Assembly: GCF_033170155.1 (NCBI RefSeq)
Contig: NZ_CP137079.1
Location: 1,054,001 to 1,118,000 of the forward strand
DNA from: Raineyella sp. W15-4
GTDB lineage: Bacteria > Actinomycetota > Actinomycetes > Propionibacteriales > Propionibacteriaceae
Direction: 5' to 3'
DNA length: 64,000 nucleotides
A program made the translations under genes and the position numbers. The notes below the pieces were generated by a model. The model did no database searches and was not told the DNA's origin. It saw only the letters and a program-made list of their open reading frames with translations. Positions 1 through 8,172 of the stretch are shown piece after piece. The first letter of the stretch is position 1; every line of letters starts with the position of its first letter.

Positions 1-401
1 TCGGGCTCGTTGCGGACCGCAGTCCCCGCGGCGCCCTGCTCTTCGCGGTGTCCGCCGCCGTCGCCGGCGTGCTGTTGTGCTGGCTCGGCGCGGGGTCCCT
101 GCCGCTGCTCTACACCGGCGCGTTCATCTTCGGGTTCTTCTACGCCACCGCCCTGGTCCTGGTGCCGGTGCTCGCCCGGACCGTCTTCGGGGTGCGTGAG
201 TACCCCATCATCTACTCCCGGGTGAGCATGGTGTTCAATCTCATTGCGGCCTTCGCCTCGGTGTTCTGGGCCTCCCTCGGCAGCACCTTCGGATTCGCCG
301 CGGTGTTCGTGGTGGGACTGGCGCTGATCGGCGTGGTCCTGGTGACCTGCGGCTACGTCGTCCGCTCGGCCGGATCACTGCAGGCACGCTGGAACGAGTG
401 A
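1..401 (+). CDS. MFS transporter, C-terminal part (5' end outside window)
   Basis: The open frame enters from the left edge (first full codon at position 3) and ends at 401, so only about the last 130 residues are visible. They form several hydrophobic helices (roughly residues 13-32, 35-55, 75-95 and 98-118 of the visible part) separated by short polar loops, ending in a basic tail. This matches the last transmembrane bundle of a major facilitator. It lies 7 bp before the acid:CoA ligase on the same strand, so it may bring in the acid that the ligase activates; that role is inference from position. The substrate cannot be read from this fragment. Confidence 0.65.
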   Translation, partial: GLVADRSPRGALLFAVSAAVAGVLLCWLGAGSLPLLYTGAFIFGFFYATALVLVPVLARTVFGVREYPIIYSRVSMVFNLIAAFASVFWASLGSTFGFAAVFVVGLALIGVVLVTCGYVVRSAGSLQARWNE

Positions 402-408
402 CCTGACC

Positions 409-2160
409 ATGATCTGCACAACATCCTCCGGATCCGCCGCCGTCGACGGCCGATCGCCGACCGGCGAGCGGCGGCGACCGCCGGCCGAGGCCGTCGTCGC
501 CAGGATCAGCCCGGCCCTCGACGCCGAGTACCGCACCGCGTCGCTGTGGAGCGACGCCAGCGTGTACGACCTGTGGCGAGCCTGCCTGGCATCGGCGCCC
601 GACCAGGACGTGGTCGTGGACTCCCGGGGCTTCCGAGCCAGCTACCGACAGGCGGACGACCGGGCCGCCCGGCTGGCGGGCTTCCTGCGATCGGTCGGGG
701 TCGGCCGGGGAGACGTCGTGTCCGTGGTGCTGCCGAACTGGGCCGAGTACCTCGTCGTGAACGTCGCCTGCCTGAAGCTCGGGGCGATCATCAACCCGAC
801 TCTCCCGCAGTACGGCTACCGCGAACTCCGTTACCTGCTCGATCAGAGCTGTGCGAAGGCCCTGGTCGTGGTGACCCGGTTCCGGTCGATCGACCATCGC
901 GAGGACGCCCGACGGCTCGCCGCGGCCGCTCCCTGGCTGCGGACCGTCCTGACGGTCGGCCCGAGGACGCCCGACGACCTCCCGTTCGCCACCCTGGACG
1001 AGGCCCTGGTCGGCGACCCACTCCCGGAGGCGGAGTGCACGCCGGGGAAAGGCAACGCCGTGGTCGCCGTGCTCTTCACCTCGGGGAGCGAGACACAACC
1101 GAAGGGGGTGATGCTGACCCACAACAACGTGCTGGCCAGCGAACGAGGGTTCGGCGAGGCCCTCGGGCTGCGCGTGGGGGAGCGGATGTTCATGCCGGCA
1201 CCGCTGGCGCACGCCACCGGGTACCTGCACGGGCTGACGATGCCGCTGATGTTCCGGGGAACCGTCATCCTGCTGGACAGGTTCCGGGGTCTCGACGCCC
1301 TGCGGCTGATCAACACCGAGCAGGCGACCTGCCTGATGGGTTCCACCACGATCGTCGATGACATCGTCGAGGCGGCCCGGGAGCGGGGAGGGTTCCACCC
1401 GGGCCTGCGGCGGATCTGCTGCGGTGGGGCGCCCGTCCCGGCCGGTCTGGTCGAACGGGCGCTGGACCTGGGCGTGCCGGTCCACGCCGTCTACGGGGCG
1501 ACCGAGAGCGCCCCGCACACCATGACCCGCCCCAGCGATCCTCTGGACCGGGTCATCCACTCCGACGGTCGCGCCGTTCCCGGAACACGGATCCGGATCG
1601 TGGACCACCAGACCCACGAAACGCTGCCGCCGGGAACCGAGGGCGAGGAGGCCTCGCGCGGTCCGGCCGTGTTCGTCGGCTACCTGCGCGACCCGGAGCG
1701 GACGGCCTCGGTGCTGGACGACGACGGGTGGTACTACTCGGGCGACCTCGCCGTGATGGACGCCGACGGATACATCCGGGTCACCGGCCGGATCAAGGAC
1801 ACCATCCTGCGCGGAGGAGAGAACATCTCGGCCCGCGAGGTCGAGGAGATCCTGCTGCAACACCCGGCCGTCCGGGACGTCGCCGTCGTCGCGATGCCGC
1901 ACCCGAGGCTGGGCGAGTCCGCCTGCGCGTTCGTGGTCCCACGGGCCGGGGCGGACCCGCTCACCCTGGACGGCGTCCGGGCCTTCTTCACGTTGATGGA
2001 GGTCGCGCGGTTCAAGACCCCCGAACGGGTGGAGAACGTCGATGCCCTGCCGATCACGCCCACCGGCAAGGTCTGCAAGGGCCTGCTGCGGGCCCGGATC
2101 GCCGCCCTCGTCGCGCAGGAAGCCGCCGCACGCGGCGACCGCCCTCAGGAGGAGCGATGA
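409..2160 (+). CDS. AMP-forming acyl/aryl acid:CoA ligase (CaiC/FadK-like)
   Basis: This 583-residue adenylate-forming enzyme activates a carboxylic acid to its acyl-CoA through an acyl-adenylate. Visible family motifs are the P-loop-like FTSGSETQPKGV (about residues 223-234), the VYGATES adenine-site motif, YSGDLAVMDADGYI with the following TGRIKD hinge, and PTGK with the catalytic lysine near the C-terminus. It heads a run of ETF genes, a membrane b-cytochrome-like gene and an acyl-CoA dehydrogenase, as CaiC or caffeyl-CoA synthetase do in carnitine or caffeate reduction systems. Substrate is unknown. The start at 409 has no strong ribosome site, so a start near codon 30 is possible. The next gene overlaps by 4 bp. 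Confidence 0.88.
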   Translation: MICTTSSGSAAVDGRSPTGERRRPPAEAVVARISPALDAEYRTASLWSDASVYDLWRACLASAPDQDVVVDSRGFRASYRQADDRAARLAGFLRSVGVGRGDVVSVVLPNWAEYLVVNVACLKLGAIINPTLPQYGYRELRYLLDQSCAKALVVVTRFRSIDHREDARRLAAAAPWLRTVLTVGPRTPDDLPFATLDEALVGDPLPEAECTPGKGNAVVAVLFTSGSETQPKGVMLTHNNVLASERGFGEALGLRVGERMFMPAPLAHATGYLHGLTMPLMFRGTVILLDRFRGLDALRLINTEQATCLMGSTTIVDDIVEAARERGGFHPGLRRICCGGAPVPAGLVERALDLGVPVHAVYGATESAPHTMTRPSDPLDRVIHSDGRAVPGTRIRIVDHQTHETLPPGTEGEEASRGPAVFVGYLRDPERTASVLDDDGWYYSGDLAVMDADGYIRVTGRIKDTILRGGENISAREVEEILLQHPAVRDVAVVAMPHPRLGESACAFVVPRAGADPLTLDGVRAFFTLMEVARFKTPERVENVDALPITPTGKVCKGLLRARIAALVAQEAAARGDRPQEER

Positions 2161-2924
2161 CCGTGGTCGTGGGCTATCTCTGGGTGGCGCCGCCGAAGGA
2201 GGCGACCGTCGAGGCGGACGGGACCGTGACCTGGCCGGGCGTGCACCGCGTCGTCGGGGACAGCGAGCGGGTGGCGATCGCCTTCGCGCGGGGTCTCGCG
2301 GAGGCGACGGAGGACCGCCTGGTCGGCGTGACCGTCGGGGACGCGCTCACCGCGGCTCCCCAGGCCGCGAGCGCGGGACTGGCCCGCGGCCTCGACGAGG
2401 CCCTGGTGGTCCGGACCACCGAGGCGCCGGGCACCGCGGAGGCAGCCGCGGCGATGGCCGCCGCCGTCCGGTCGATCGGGGATGCCTGGGCGGTGGTGAT
2501 CGGCAGCGCCGCCTCCGACTCCGGCACCCGGATGTTCGGGCCCTGCCTGGGCGGGGCACTGGCCTGGCCGGTGCTCGACGAGGTGATGGACGCCGGGTAC
2601 GACGGCTCAGCGCTCTGGGCGGTCAGTGAGGCCCATGGCGCCGCTCGCCGGTACCGCATCGACGTCCCGGCCGTCCTGGCGGTCTCGGTCGCGTCGCGGA
2701 CCCCGCGCCCGATGGGGTTGCAGGACATCCTGGCCGCGGCGCACAAGCCGTCGCGTACGGTCACGCCCGACGCACTGGGGGCCGCCCGGATCGGTCCCGT
2801 CACCGTGCGCGGCCGGGCCGGGATCGAGACCGGGAACCGCCAGGGCCGGGTGATCGACGGCGCCGACCCGGACCGGGCGGCCGCCGACCTCCTCGACGAG
2901 TTGGCGACCAGAGGAGTGCTGTGA
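2157..2924 (+). CDS. ETF beta / FixA-like subunit, divergent (pair 1)
   Basis: A 255-residue protein related to the electron-transfer-flavoprotein beta subunit. It has the alternating hydrophobic strands of the ETF nucleotide fold and a motif resembling FixA (FARGLAEATED...VTVGDAL), but is clearly more diverged than the second beta subunit downstream. The start overlaps the ligase stop as ATGA, preceded by AGGAGG. It is followed by its alpha partner in a TGATG junction, so the two are translationally coupled. Expected role is to carry electrons to or from an acyl-CoA dehydrogenase. Whether it binds AMP or a second FAD, as in bifurcating ETFs, cannot be decided by eye. Confidence 0.75.
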   Translation: MTVVVGYLWVAPPKEATVEADGTVTWPGVHRVVGDSERVAIAFARGLAEATEDRLVGVTVGDALTAAPQAASAGLARGLDEALVVRTTEAPGTAEAAAAMAAAVRSIGDAWAVVIGSAASDSGTRMFGPCLGGALAWPVLDEVMDAGYDGSALWAVSEAHGAARRYRIDVPAVLAVSVASRTPRPMGLQDILAAAHKPSRTVTPDALGAARIGPVTVRGRAGIETGNRQGRVIDGADPDRAAADLLDELATRGVL

Positions 2925-3877
2925 TGACTGGTGCCGTGATGACCGGAAGCTGGCTCGTGGTGGCCGAGGACGCTGCCCTGGGTGACCTGCTGGGCACGGC
3001 CCGCGGCCTCGGAGGGCCGGTGGCCGCCGCCGTGATCGGGTCGCGCGACCTGGCCCAGTACGTCGCGCCGAGGGCCGACCGGGTGGACTGGTTCCCCACC
3101 ACGCGGGACGTCCCGGCCGAGGCGTGGTCGTCCGCCGTCGCCGACCAGCTGGCCGGCGAGGGCGCGATCGTCACTCTGGCGGGCAATGATGCCGCTTCCC
3201 GCATCATCCTGGGCGCAGTGGCGGCCCGACTGCGGGCCCCGGTGCTCGCCCCGGTGCAGGACCTGCGGATCACCGAAGCCGGTGTCGAGGCGACCCGGTT
3301 GGTGTACGGCGGGATCGCCGTGGAACACGACGCGGTGGCGGGGCCGGTGTGCCTCGTCGTCGAGGGAGGCACCCGACGGGCACCGTACGCCGTGCATGAT
3401 CCTGTCGAGGTGCGACGCATCCAGGCGGACCCGCTGTTCGTCACCTGTCCGATCGACCCGGTGGCGCCGCACCTCGACCGGGACCTCGCCAGCGCCGACC
3501 GCGTCATCGGGGTGGGCCGCGGACTCGGCGACCCGGCCCGTCTCGCCGAGATCGAATGCCTCGCCGAGGCGCTCGGGGCGGAGATCGCCTGCAGCCGTCC
3601 CGTCGCGGAAGACCTCGGTTGGTTGCCGCGCGACCGGTATCTGGGGGTCTCCGGCCGCCGGATCGCCCCGAAGCTCTACCTGATGCTCGGCATCTCCGGT
3701 GAGATCCAGCACATGATCGGCGTCCGTGACGCCGGACTGATCGTTGCGGTCAACACCGACGCCCGGGCGCCCGTGGTGACCGGCGCCGACCTCACCGTCA
3801 TCGGAGACCTGCACGCCATCGTCCCTGCGCTGATCCGTCAGCTGACGTCGGCCGGAAGGAGGAGCGCTCATGCGTAG
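2924..3877 (+). CDS. ETF alpha / FixB-like subunit, divergent (pair 1)
   Basis: A 317-residue ETF alpha subunit. The C-terminal FAD domain is clear: GVGRGLGDP, the SRPVAEDLGW flavin motif, a VSGRRIAPKLY stretch where canonical ETFs have QVGQTG or QVGQSG, and GISGEIQH. The ATG at 2924 overlaps the preceding TGA and has GAGGAG 7 nt upstream; a GTG at 2921 is an alternative. The altered flavin motif sets it apart from the canonical alpha subunit encoded 0.8 kb downstream. It forms a dimer with the preceding gene product and overlaps the next gene by 8 bp. Two ETF pairs in one operon imply two electron routes or a complex with distinct flavin potentials (inference). Confidence 0.82.
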   Translation: MTGAVMTGSWLVVAEDAALGDLLGTARGLGGPVAAAVIGSRDLAQYVAPRADRVDWFPTTRDVPAEAWSSAVADQLAGEGAIVTLAGNDAASRIILGAVAARLRAPVLAPVQDLRITEAGVEATRLVYGGIAVEHDAVAGPVCLVVEGGTRRAPYAVHDPVEVRRIQADPLFVTCPIDPVAPHLDRDLASADRVIGVGRGLGDPARLAEIECLAEALGAEIACSRPVAEDLGWLPRDRYLGVSGRRIAPKLYLMLGISGEIQHMIGVRDAGLIVAVNTDARAPVVTGADLTVIGDLHAIVPALIRQLTSAGRRSAHA

Positions 3878-4634
3878 CGTCGTCCTGGTCAAGCAGGTCC
3901 CGGACAGCGATGCACCGCGGGGGCTCGACCCGCACGGCCGGCTGGTGCGCTCGGCCGGCAAGCAGGTGCTCGACGAGATCGGTGAACGCGCCCTGGAGGT
4001 GGTGCTCAGCCATCGCGACACGACCGGTGCGGTCGAGGTGGTGGCGATGACGATGGGACCTCCCGGCGCCCGCGACGCCGTACGATCGGCCCTCGCGATG
4101 GGCGCCGACCGGGGGGTCCACCTCTGCGACGACCGCCTCGCCGGCGCCGACCAGATCCGGACCGCACAGGCCCTGGCGGCGGCGCTGCGCATCGAGCAAC
4201 CGGACCTGATCGTGGCGGGGCAGGCGTCGAGCGACGGTGCGGGCGGGGTGCTCCCCGCGCTGCTCGCGCACCTGCTGGGGCTGCCGCTGCTGTCCGACCT
4301 GGCCTCCGTGCAGCTGACCGAGCACGAGGTCACCGGCACCCGTCTGGCCGATGCCGGGACCGTCCGCCTGCGCGTCGCGCTCCCGGCGATCGTCACCGTC
4401 ACCGACCAGCTGCCCGAGGGCCGGCTGCCGTCCCTGCGTGGCGTGCTCGGAGCCCGACGCAAGCACCTGGCGACGCGGAGCCTGGCGGAGCTGGGGATCG
4501 TCGATGCAGATCCGCGGACGGTCGTCCTCTCGGTGCAGCACCGTCCCGGGCGGGCGGCAGGGGTGAAGGTGACCGACGACGGCACCGCCGCCGGGACGCT
4601 GACGGCGTTCCTGGCCGAGCGCCGGCTGATCTGA
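3870..4634 (+). CDS. etfB: ETF beta subunit, canonical (pair 2)
   Basis: A 254-residue ETF beta subunit. It begins MRSVVLVKQVPDSD, the usual beta-subunit opening, and has the LAMGADRGVHL and AGQASSDGAGGVLPALLAHLLGLP blocks around the AMP-binding region. Start ATG at 3870 overlaps the preceding FixB-like gene and has an AAGGAGGAG ribosome site. With the following etfA it should form a soluble dimer that accepts electrons from the acyl-CoA dehydrogenase encoded at 6553. It is more conventional than pair 1, which argues that the two pairs are not recent duplicates. Confidence 0.9.
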   Translation: MRSVVLVKQVPDSDAPRGLDPHGRLVRSAGKQVLDEIGERALEVVLSHRDTTGAVEVVAMTMGPPGARDAVRSALAMGADRGVHLCDDRLAGADQIRTAQALAAALRIEQPDLIVAGQASSDGAGGVLPALLAHLLGLPLLSDLASVQLTEHEVTGTRLADAGTVRLRVALPAIVTVTDQLPEGRLPSLRGVLGARRKHLATRSLAELGIVDADPRTVVLSVQHRPGRAAGVKVTDDGTAAGTLTAFLAERRLI

Positions 4635-4646
4635 GGGGAGAGTTCC

Positions 4647-5627
4647 GTGGCAACCGCCTTCGCTTTCATCGAACTCGACGAGCGCGGCCAGGTGACCGCC
4701 GACGCCGCCGAGGTGGTCGCCGGCGCCACGCGTCTGGGGGAGCCGATCGCCGTGGTGGCCACCGACGGCGATCCCGCCCCGGTGCTGGCCCGGCTGGGCC
4801 AGGTGGGGGCCACCGACGTGGTCATCGCCCACCATCCGCTGGCGACACCGGCGACCGCGGTTCCTGCCGCGGCGGCCCTTCTGGCGGCCGCGGCCGACGC
4901 CGCCACTCCTCCCAGGGCCGTCGTCCTTCCGCACACCCGCTGCGGCCGTGAGGTCGCCGCCCACGTCGCGTTGGGGCTCGACGGCGGTCTGCTGACCGAC
5001 GTGGTCGACCTCGTCGGCGGCCCGGAGATCCGGACCACCCAGGCCGTGCTCGGCGGCGGCTGGACCACCGTCGCCGCGGTGCTGTCGGGCCCGGCGGTGA
5101 TCACCGTACGTCCGGGCTCGCTGCCCGAGGTGCTGCCCCCCGCGCAGCCCCGGGTCACCCGGGTGCGGATCGATCCCGACCCCCGACTCATCGAGGAGGT
5201 GCAGGGGGTCGCCCCGTACGCCGGGGTGACGTCGCGTCCCGCTCTGCGGTCGGCGTCCACCGTCGTCGCCGGAGGCCGGGGGATGGCGTCCGCCGGGGGG
5301 TTCTCGCTCGTCGAGCGGCTCGCCGACGAGCTGGGTGCTGCCGTGGGGGCGTCCCGAGCCGCCGTGGATGCCGGTCTCGCGCCCCGTTCCGCCCAGGTGG
5401 GTCAGTCCGGGACGACCGTCTCCCCGGACCTCTACCTTGCGCTGGGGATCTCGGGCGCGATGCAGCACCTGGCCGGGATGTCCGGGGCGGGGACCGTGGT
5501 GGCGGTCGACCTCGACCCGGCCGCCCCGATCTTCGACATCGCCGACTTCGGGGTGGTCGGTGATGTGACCACTGTGGTCCCGGCCCTGATCGAGGCGCTC
5601 CGCAGCCGCCGCGACGGTGCCCGATGA
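4647..5627 (+). CDS. etfA: ETF alpha subunit, canonical (pair 2)
   Basis: A 326-residue ETF alpha subunit starting at a GTG preceded by GGGGAG. The FAD domain near the C-terminus is textbook: ASRAAVDAGLAP, QVGQSGTTVSPDLY, GISGAMQHLAGM, and AAPIFDIADFGVVGD. Its stop overlaps the start of the membrane cytochrome-like gene by 4 bp (ATGA), so the two are translationally coupled. No FixC or ETF:quinone oxidoreductase is present in the operon, which makes the membrane protein the natural candidate electron partner (inference). Confidence 0.92.
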   Translation: MATAFAFIELDERGQVTADAAEVVAGATRLGEPIAVVATDGDPAPVLARLGQVGATDVVIAHHPLATPATAVPAAAALLAAAADAATPPRAVVLPHTRCGREVAAHVALGLDGGLLTDVVDLVGGPEIRTTQAVLGGGWTTVAAVLSGPAVITVRPGSLPEVLPPAQPRVTRVRIDPDPRLIEEVQGVAPYAGVTSRPALRSASTVVAGGRGMASAGGFSLVERLADELGAAVGASRAAVDAGLAPRSAQVGQSGTTVSPDLYLALGISGAMQHLAGMSGAGTVVAVDLDPAAPIFDIADFGVVGDVTTVVPALIEALRSRRDGAR

Positions 5628-6529
5628 CCGGCCTGACGATACGACGGGGCCGGCACGGCACGGTCCTCCGGGCCGTCACGCTGGCCTGCCTCGCCGCCGC
5701 GGTGCTGGTGCTCGCGGTGCTGTCGGCACGCTGGGCGTGGAGCCGGCCGGCGGTGGCGGCCTTCGTGGCGCGCTATCCCGGCGTGGCGACGGGGGCGTCG
5801 TACCCGGGGACTCCGGTCTGGGTCGCCGCCCTGCATGCCCTCAATGTGTTCTGCCTGGCACAGATCGTCCGGTCGGGCCTGGCGCTGCGCAGGATCGGGC
5901 GGCCCATCGGGCACTGGTCGCCGCCCACCCGTCGGCGGAGCGGGGAACCGGTCACGGTCGAGCAGTGGTTCCACGTCGCGCTCGATCTGCTGTGGCTGGT
6001 CGCCGGCGCGGTGTTCGTCGTGCTGATGGTCGTGAGCGGCCGGTGGGTGCGGCTGGTCCCGACGAGCTGGGACGTCTTCCCGAACGCGCTGTCGGCCGCG
6101 CTGCAGTATCTGTCGCTGCACTGGCCGCCCCACGACGGCTGGGTGGCCTACAACGCCCTGCAGATGCTGTGCTACTTCGGCGTGGTCTTCGTGCTGGCGC
6201 CGCTCGCGGCGGTCACCGGACTGCGGATGTCACTGCTGTGGCCGGCGCGGGCACCGATCAACCGGTGGTTCACCGTCGAACGCTCCAGGGTGGTGCACAC
6301 CGTGGTGATGGTCCTGTTCATCGTCTTCGCCGTCGTCCACATCGGGCTGGTGGCCGCCACCGGCGCCGTCCGGGCCCTCGACCACATGTTCGCCGCCCGC
6401 AACGACGACTCGCCGCTCGGCGTGCTCGTGCTGGCCGGCGTCCTCGTCCTCACCGCCGCGGCGATCGCGGCGGCGCGTCCCGCCATTCTGCGTGCCCTGG
6501 CCGGGCTCACCGGCCGGGTCACCCGTTAG
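5624..6529 (+). CDS. b-type-cytochrome-like integral membrane protein
   Basis: A 301-residue membrane protein with about five to six hydrophobic helices (roughly residues 17-34, 63-83, 115-137, 177-200, 223-246 and 264-284). Histidines sit inside or at the ends of helices: H71, H117, and H225 with H239 in one helix 14 residues apart. This spacing suits bis-histidine haem b ligation as in cytochrome b561, FdnI or HyaC-like quinone-reducing anchors. The family call is from these features, not from a close match. It lies between etfA (4 bp overlap) and the acyl-CoA dehydrogenase, suggesting it passes ETF electrons to or from the quinone pool. Haem binding is inferred. Confidence 0.6.
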   Translation: MTGLTIRRGRHGTVLRAVTLACLAAAVLVLAVLSARWAWSRPAVAAFVARYPGVATGASYPGTPVWVAALHALNVFCLAQIVRSGLALRRIGRPIGHWSPPTRRRSGEPVTVEQWFHVALDLLWLVAGAVFVVLMVVSGRWVRLVPTSWDVFPNALSAALQYLSLHWPPHDGWVAYNALQMLCYFGVVFVLAPLAAVTGLRMSLLWPARAPINRWFTVERSRVVHTVVMVLFIVFAVVHIGLVAATGAVRALDHMFAARNDDSPLGVLVLAGVLVLTAAAIAAARPAILRALAGLTGRVTR

Positions 6530-6552
6530 TCCGATCACCGGAGGTCGTCGCC

Positions 6553-7695
6553 ATGCCATTCTTCGAGCCGGAACAGGACGACTATCGCGAGATCGTCCGA
6601 GACTTCGTCGACCGCGAGGTGATGCCGCACTACGCCCGGTGGGAGGCCGCCGGTCAGGTCGATCCCGCGGTATGGCGGGCGGCCGCACAGCGCGGTCTGC
6701 TCGGCCTGGAGGTCGGCCCGGAGCACGGCGGGATGGGTCTGCGCGACTGGCGGTTCCGCCTGGTGGTGATCGAGGAGCTCGGATTCGCCGGCGCCGCGGC
6801 CCTCAACACGGGGTTCGCCGCCCACGACGACCTGGTGCTGCCCGCGATCCAGGGGCACGGCTCGGAGGAGTTGCGCCGGCGGTGGCTCCCGCGGATGGCG
6901 ACGGGGGCATCCATCGGGGCGATCGCGCTGACCGAGCCCGGTGCCGGCTCCGACCTGCGCGCGATCCGGACCAGAGCCGTCGCGGCCGGCGACGACTGGG
7001 TGCTCGACGGGCAGAAGGCCTTCGTGTCGAACGGGTCGCTCGCGGAGGTCCTGGTGGTCGCCGCCAGCACCGACGGCGGGAAGAGCCTCACGCTGTTCGC
7101 GCTGGACGGGGACACCCCCGGCATCGATCGCGGTCACCATCTCGACAAGCTCGGCCTGCGCGCCCAGGACACCGTCGAGGTGTTCCTCACCGACTGCCGG
7201 GTGCCGGCCGGGAACGTGCTGGGCGAGGTGGGCGACGGCCTGGCGATCCTGCGGCGCCTGCTGCCCCGGCAGCGGCTCGCCCAGGCCGCGATCAGTTGGG
7301 CGGAGGCGGCGGGTGCGCTGCGGTGGACCGAGAACCACGTCTTCGCTCGCCGGGCCTTCGGACAACGGATCGGGGACTTCCAGAACACCCGGTTCACCCT
7401 CGCCGAGATCGAGACCGGACTGGACGTGACCCGCAGCTACCTCGAACGCTGCGTGGACCGGCTCGACGACGGCACCCTCTCCCCGGTGGAGGCCGCGAAG
7501 GCCAAGTGGTGGGCCGGTGAGCAGGCCGTCGCGGCGGTGTCGGGACTGCTGCAGCTCTTCGGCGGCTACGGCTTCATGGAGGAGTACCCGATCGCGCGGG
7601 CCTTCCGCGACAGCCGGGTCCAGACCATCTACGCCGGTGCCACCGAGGTGATGAAGGATCTCATCGGGCGGGACATCGCCCGACGGCATCACTGA
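6553..7695 (+). CDS. Acyl-CoA dehydrogenase
   Basis: A 380-residue FAD-dependent acyl-CoA dehydrogenase of usual family length. The N-terminal helical domain is followed by the ALTEPGAGSDL flavin/acyl-binding motif (near residues 130-140) and QKAFVSNGS. The C-terminal helical domain carries the R-x-FGQ dimer motif (FGQRIGDFQ), LFGGYGFMEEYP, and the catalytic glutamate in AGATEVMK (E365). The ATG at 6553 follows a GGAGG about 9 nt upstream. It ends the ETF/cytochrome operon and overlaps the convergent hypA by 7 bp. It may oxidise an acyl-CoA or, like CaiA or caffeyl-CoA reductase, reduce an enoyl-CoA; the sequence alone does not say which. Confidence 0.92.
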   Translation: MPFFEPEQDDYREIVRDFVDREVMPHYARWEAAGQVDPAVWRAAAQRGLLGLEVGPEHGGMGLRDWRFRLVVIEELGFAGAAALNTGFAAHDDLVLPAIQGHGSEELRRRWLPRMATGASIGAIALTEPGAGSDLRAIRTRAVAAGDDWVLDGQKAFVSNGSLAEVLVVAASTDGGKSLTLFALDGDTPGIDRGHHLDKLGLRAQDTVEVFLTDCRVPAGNVLGEVGDGLAILRRLLPRQRLAQAAISWAEAAGALRWTENHVFARRAFGQRIGDFQNTRFTLAEIETGLDVTRSYLERCVDRLDDGTLSPVEAAKAKWWAGEQAVAAVSGLLQLFGGYGFMEEYPIARAFRDSRVQTIYAGATEVMKDLIGRDIARRHH

Positions 7696-8135
7696 GGCCC
7701 CGGATCCCTGCCCGCCCCCGCTCTCTCGGCTTCGTCCCCGGCCGCTCTCTCGGCTTCGCCGTCGGTCGTCACGGCGTCCGTCGTTCCGGGAAGGTCGAGA
7801 TCGGCCCAGGTCACCTCGAACTCCCGTCCGTGGGTCAGGGTGCCGGTCGGTGTGCCGCACACCGGGCAGGTCAGTGCGAAGAACTCGTCGATCGGCTGGT
7901 CGCTCCCGCACGCGGGGCACCACACCGTCGCCGGCACCACCTCCAGCTCCAACCGTGCCCCTGCCACGGCGGTGCCGGCCACCGCGATCGGCCAGGCCCC
8001 GACCAAGGCCTCGGGAGTGACACCGCTGAGCGTCCCGACCCGCAGCCCCACCGCCTGCACCCCGGCGGCGCCGGCCCGGGCGGCGGCGGTGTCGACCGCC
8101 TCGGCCACTGAACGGAGCAGTCCCAGTTCGTGCAC
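7689..8135 (-). CDS. hypA: HypA, hydrogenase nickel metallochaperone
   Basis: A 148-residue protein (GTG start) beginning MHELGL, where His2 and Glu3 form the nickel site of HypA. Two zinc-knuckle pairs follow, CPACG (C73, C76) and CPVCG (C90, C93). The last 35 residues are an acidic, disordered extension beyond the usual length of about 115. HypA delivers nickel to [NiFe]-hydrogenase large subunits, and the divergently oriented hydrogenase-like gene starts only 37 bp away. HypB, the GTPase that normally works with it, is not in the window. Its 3' end overlaps the acyl-CoA dehydrogenase tail by 7 bp. Confidence 0.88.
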   Translation of the reverse strand: MHELGLLRSVAEAVDTAAARAGAAGVQAVGLRVGTLSGVTPEALVGAWPIAVAGTAVAGARLELEVVPATVWCPACGSDQPIDEFFALTCPVCGTPTGTLTHGREFEVTWADLDLPGTTDAVTTDGEAERAAGDEAERAGAGRDPGPQ

Positions 8136-8172
8136 GGCTCTATCGTGTCACTTGTCCGGGAGGTCGGAGGTC

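Noticed and set aside
241-1902. 553-codon open frame antisense to the acid:CoA ligase
   Set aside because: It is a high-GC shadow: the translation is Arg/Gly/Pro/His-rich with no family features, while the plus strand encodes a clear adenylate-forming enzyme.
2174-5260. 1028-codon open frame antisense to the ETF genes
   Set aside because: Low-complexity Ser/Arg/Pro-rich translation with no motifs; the opposite strand holds four recognisable ETF subunits.
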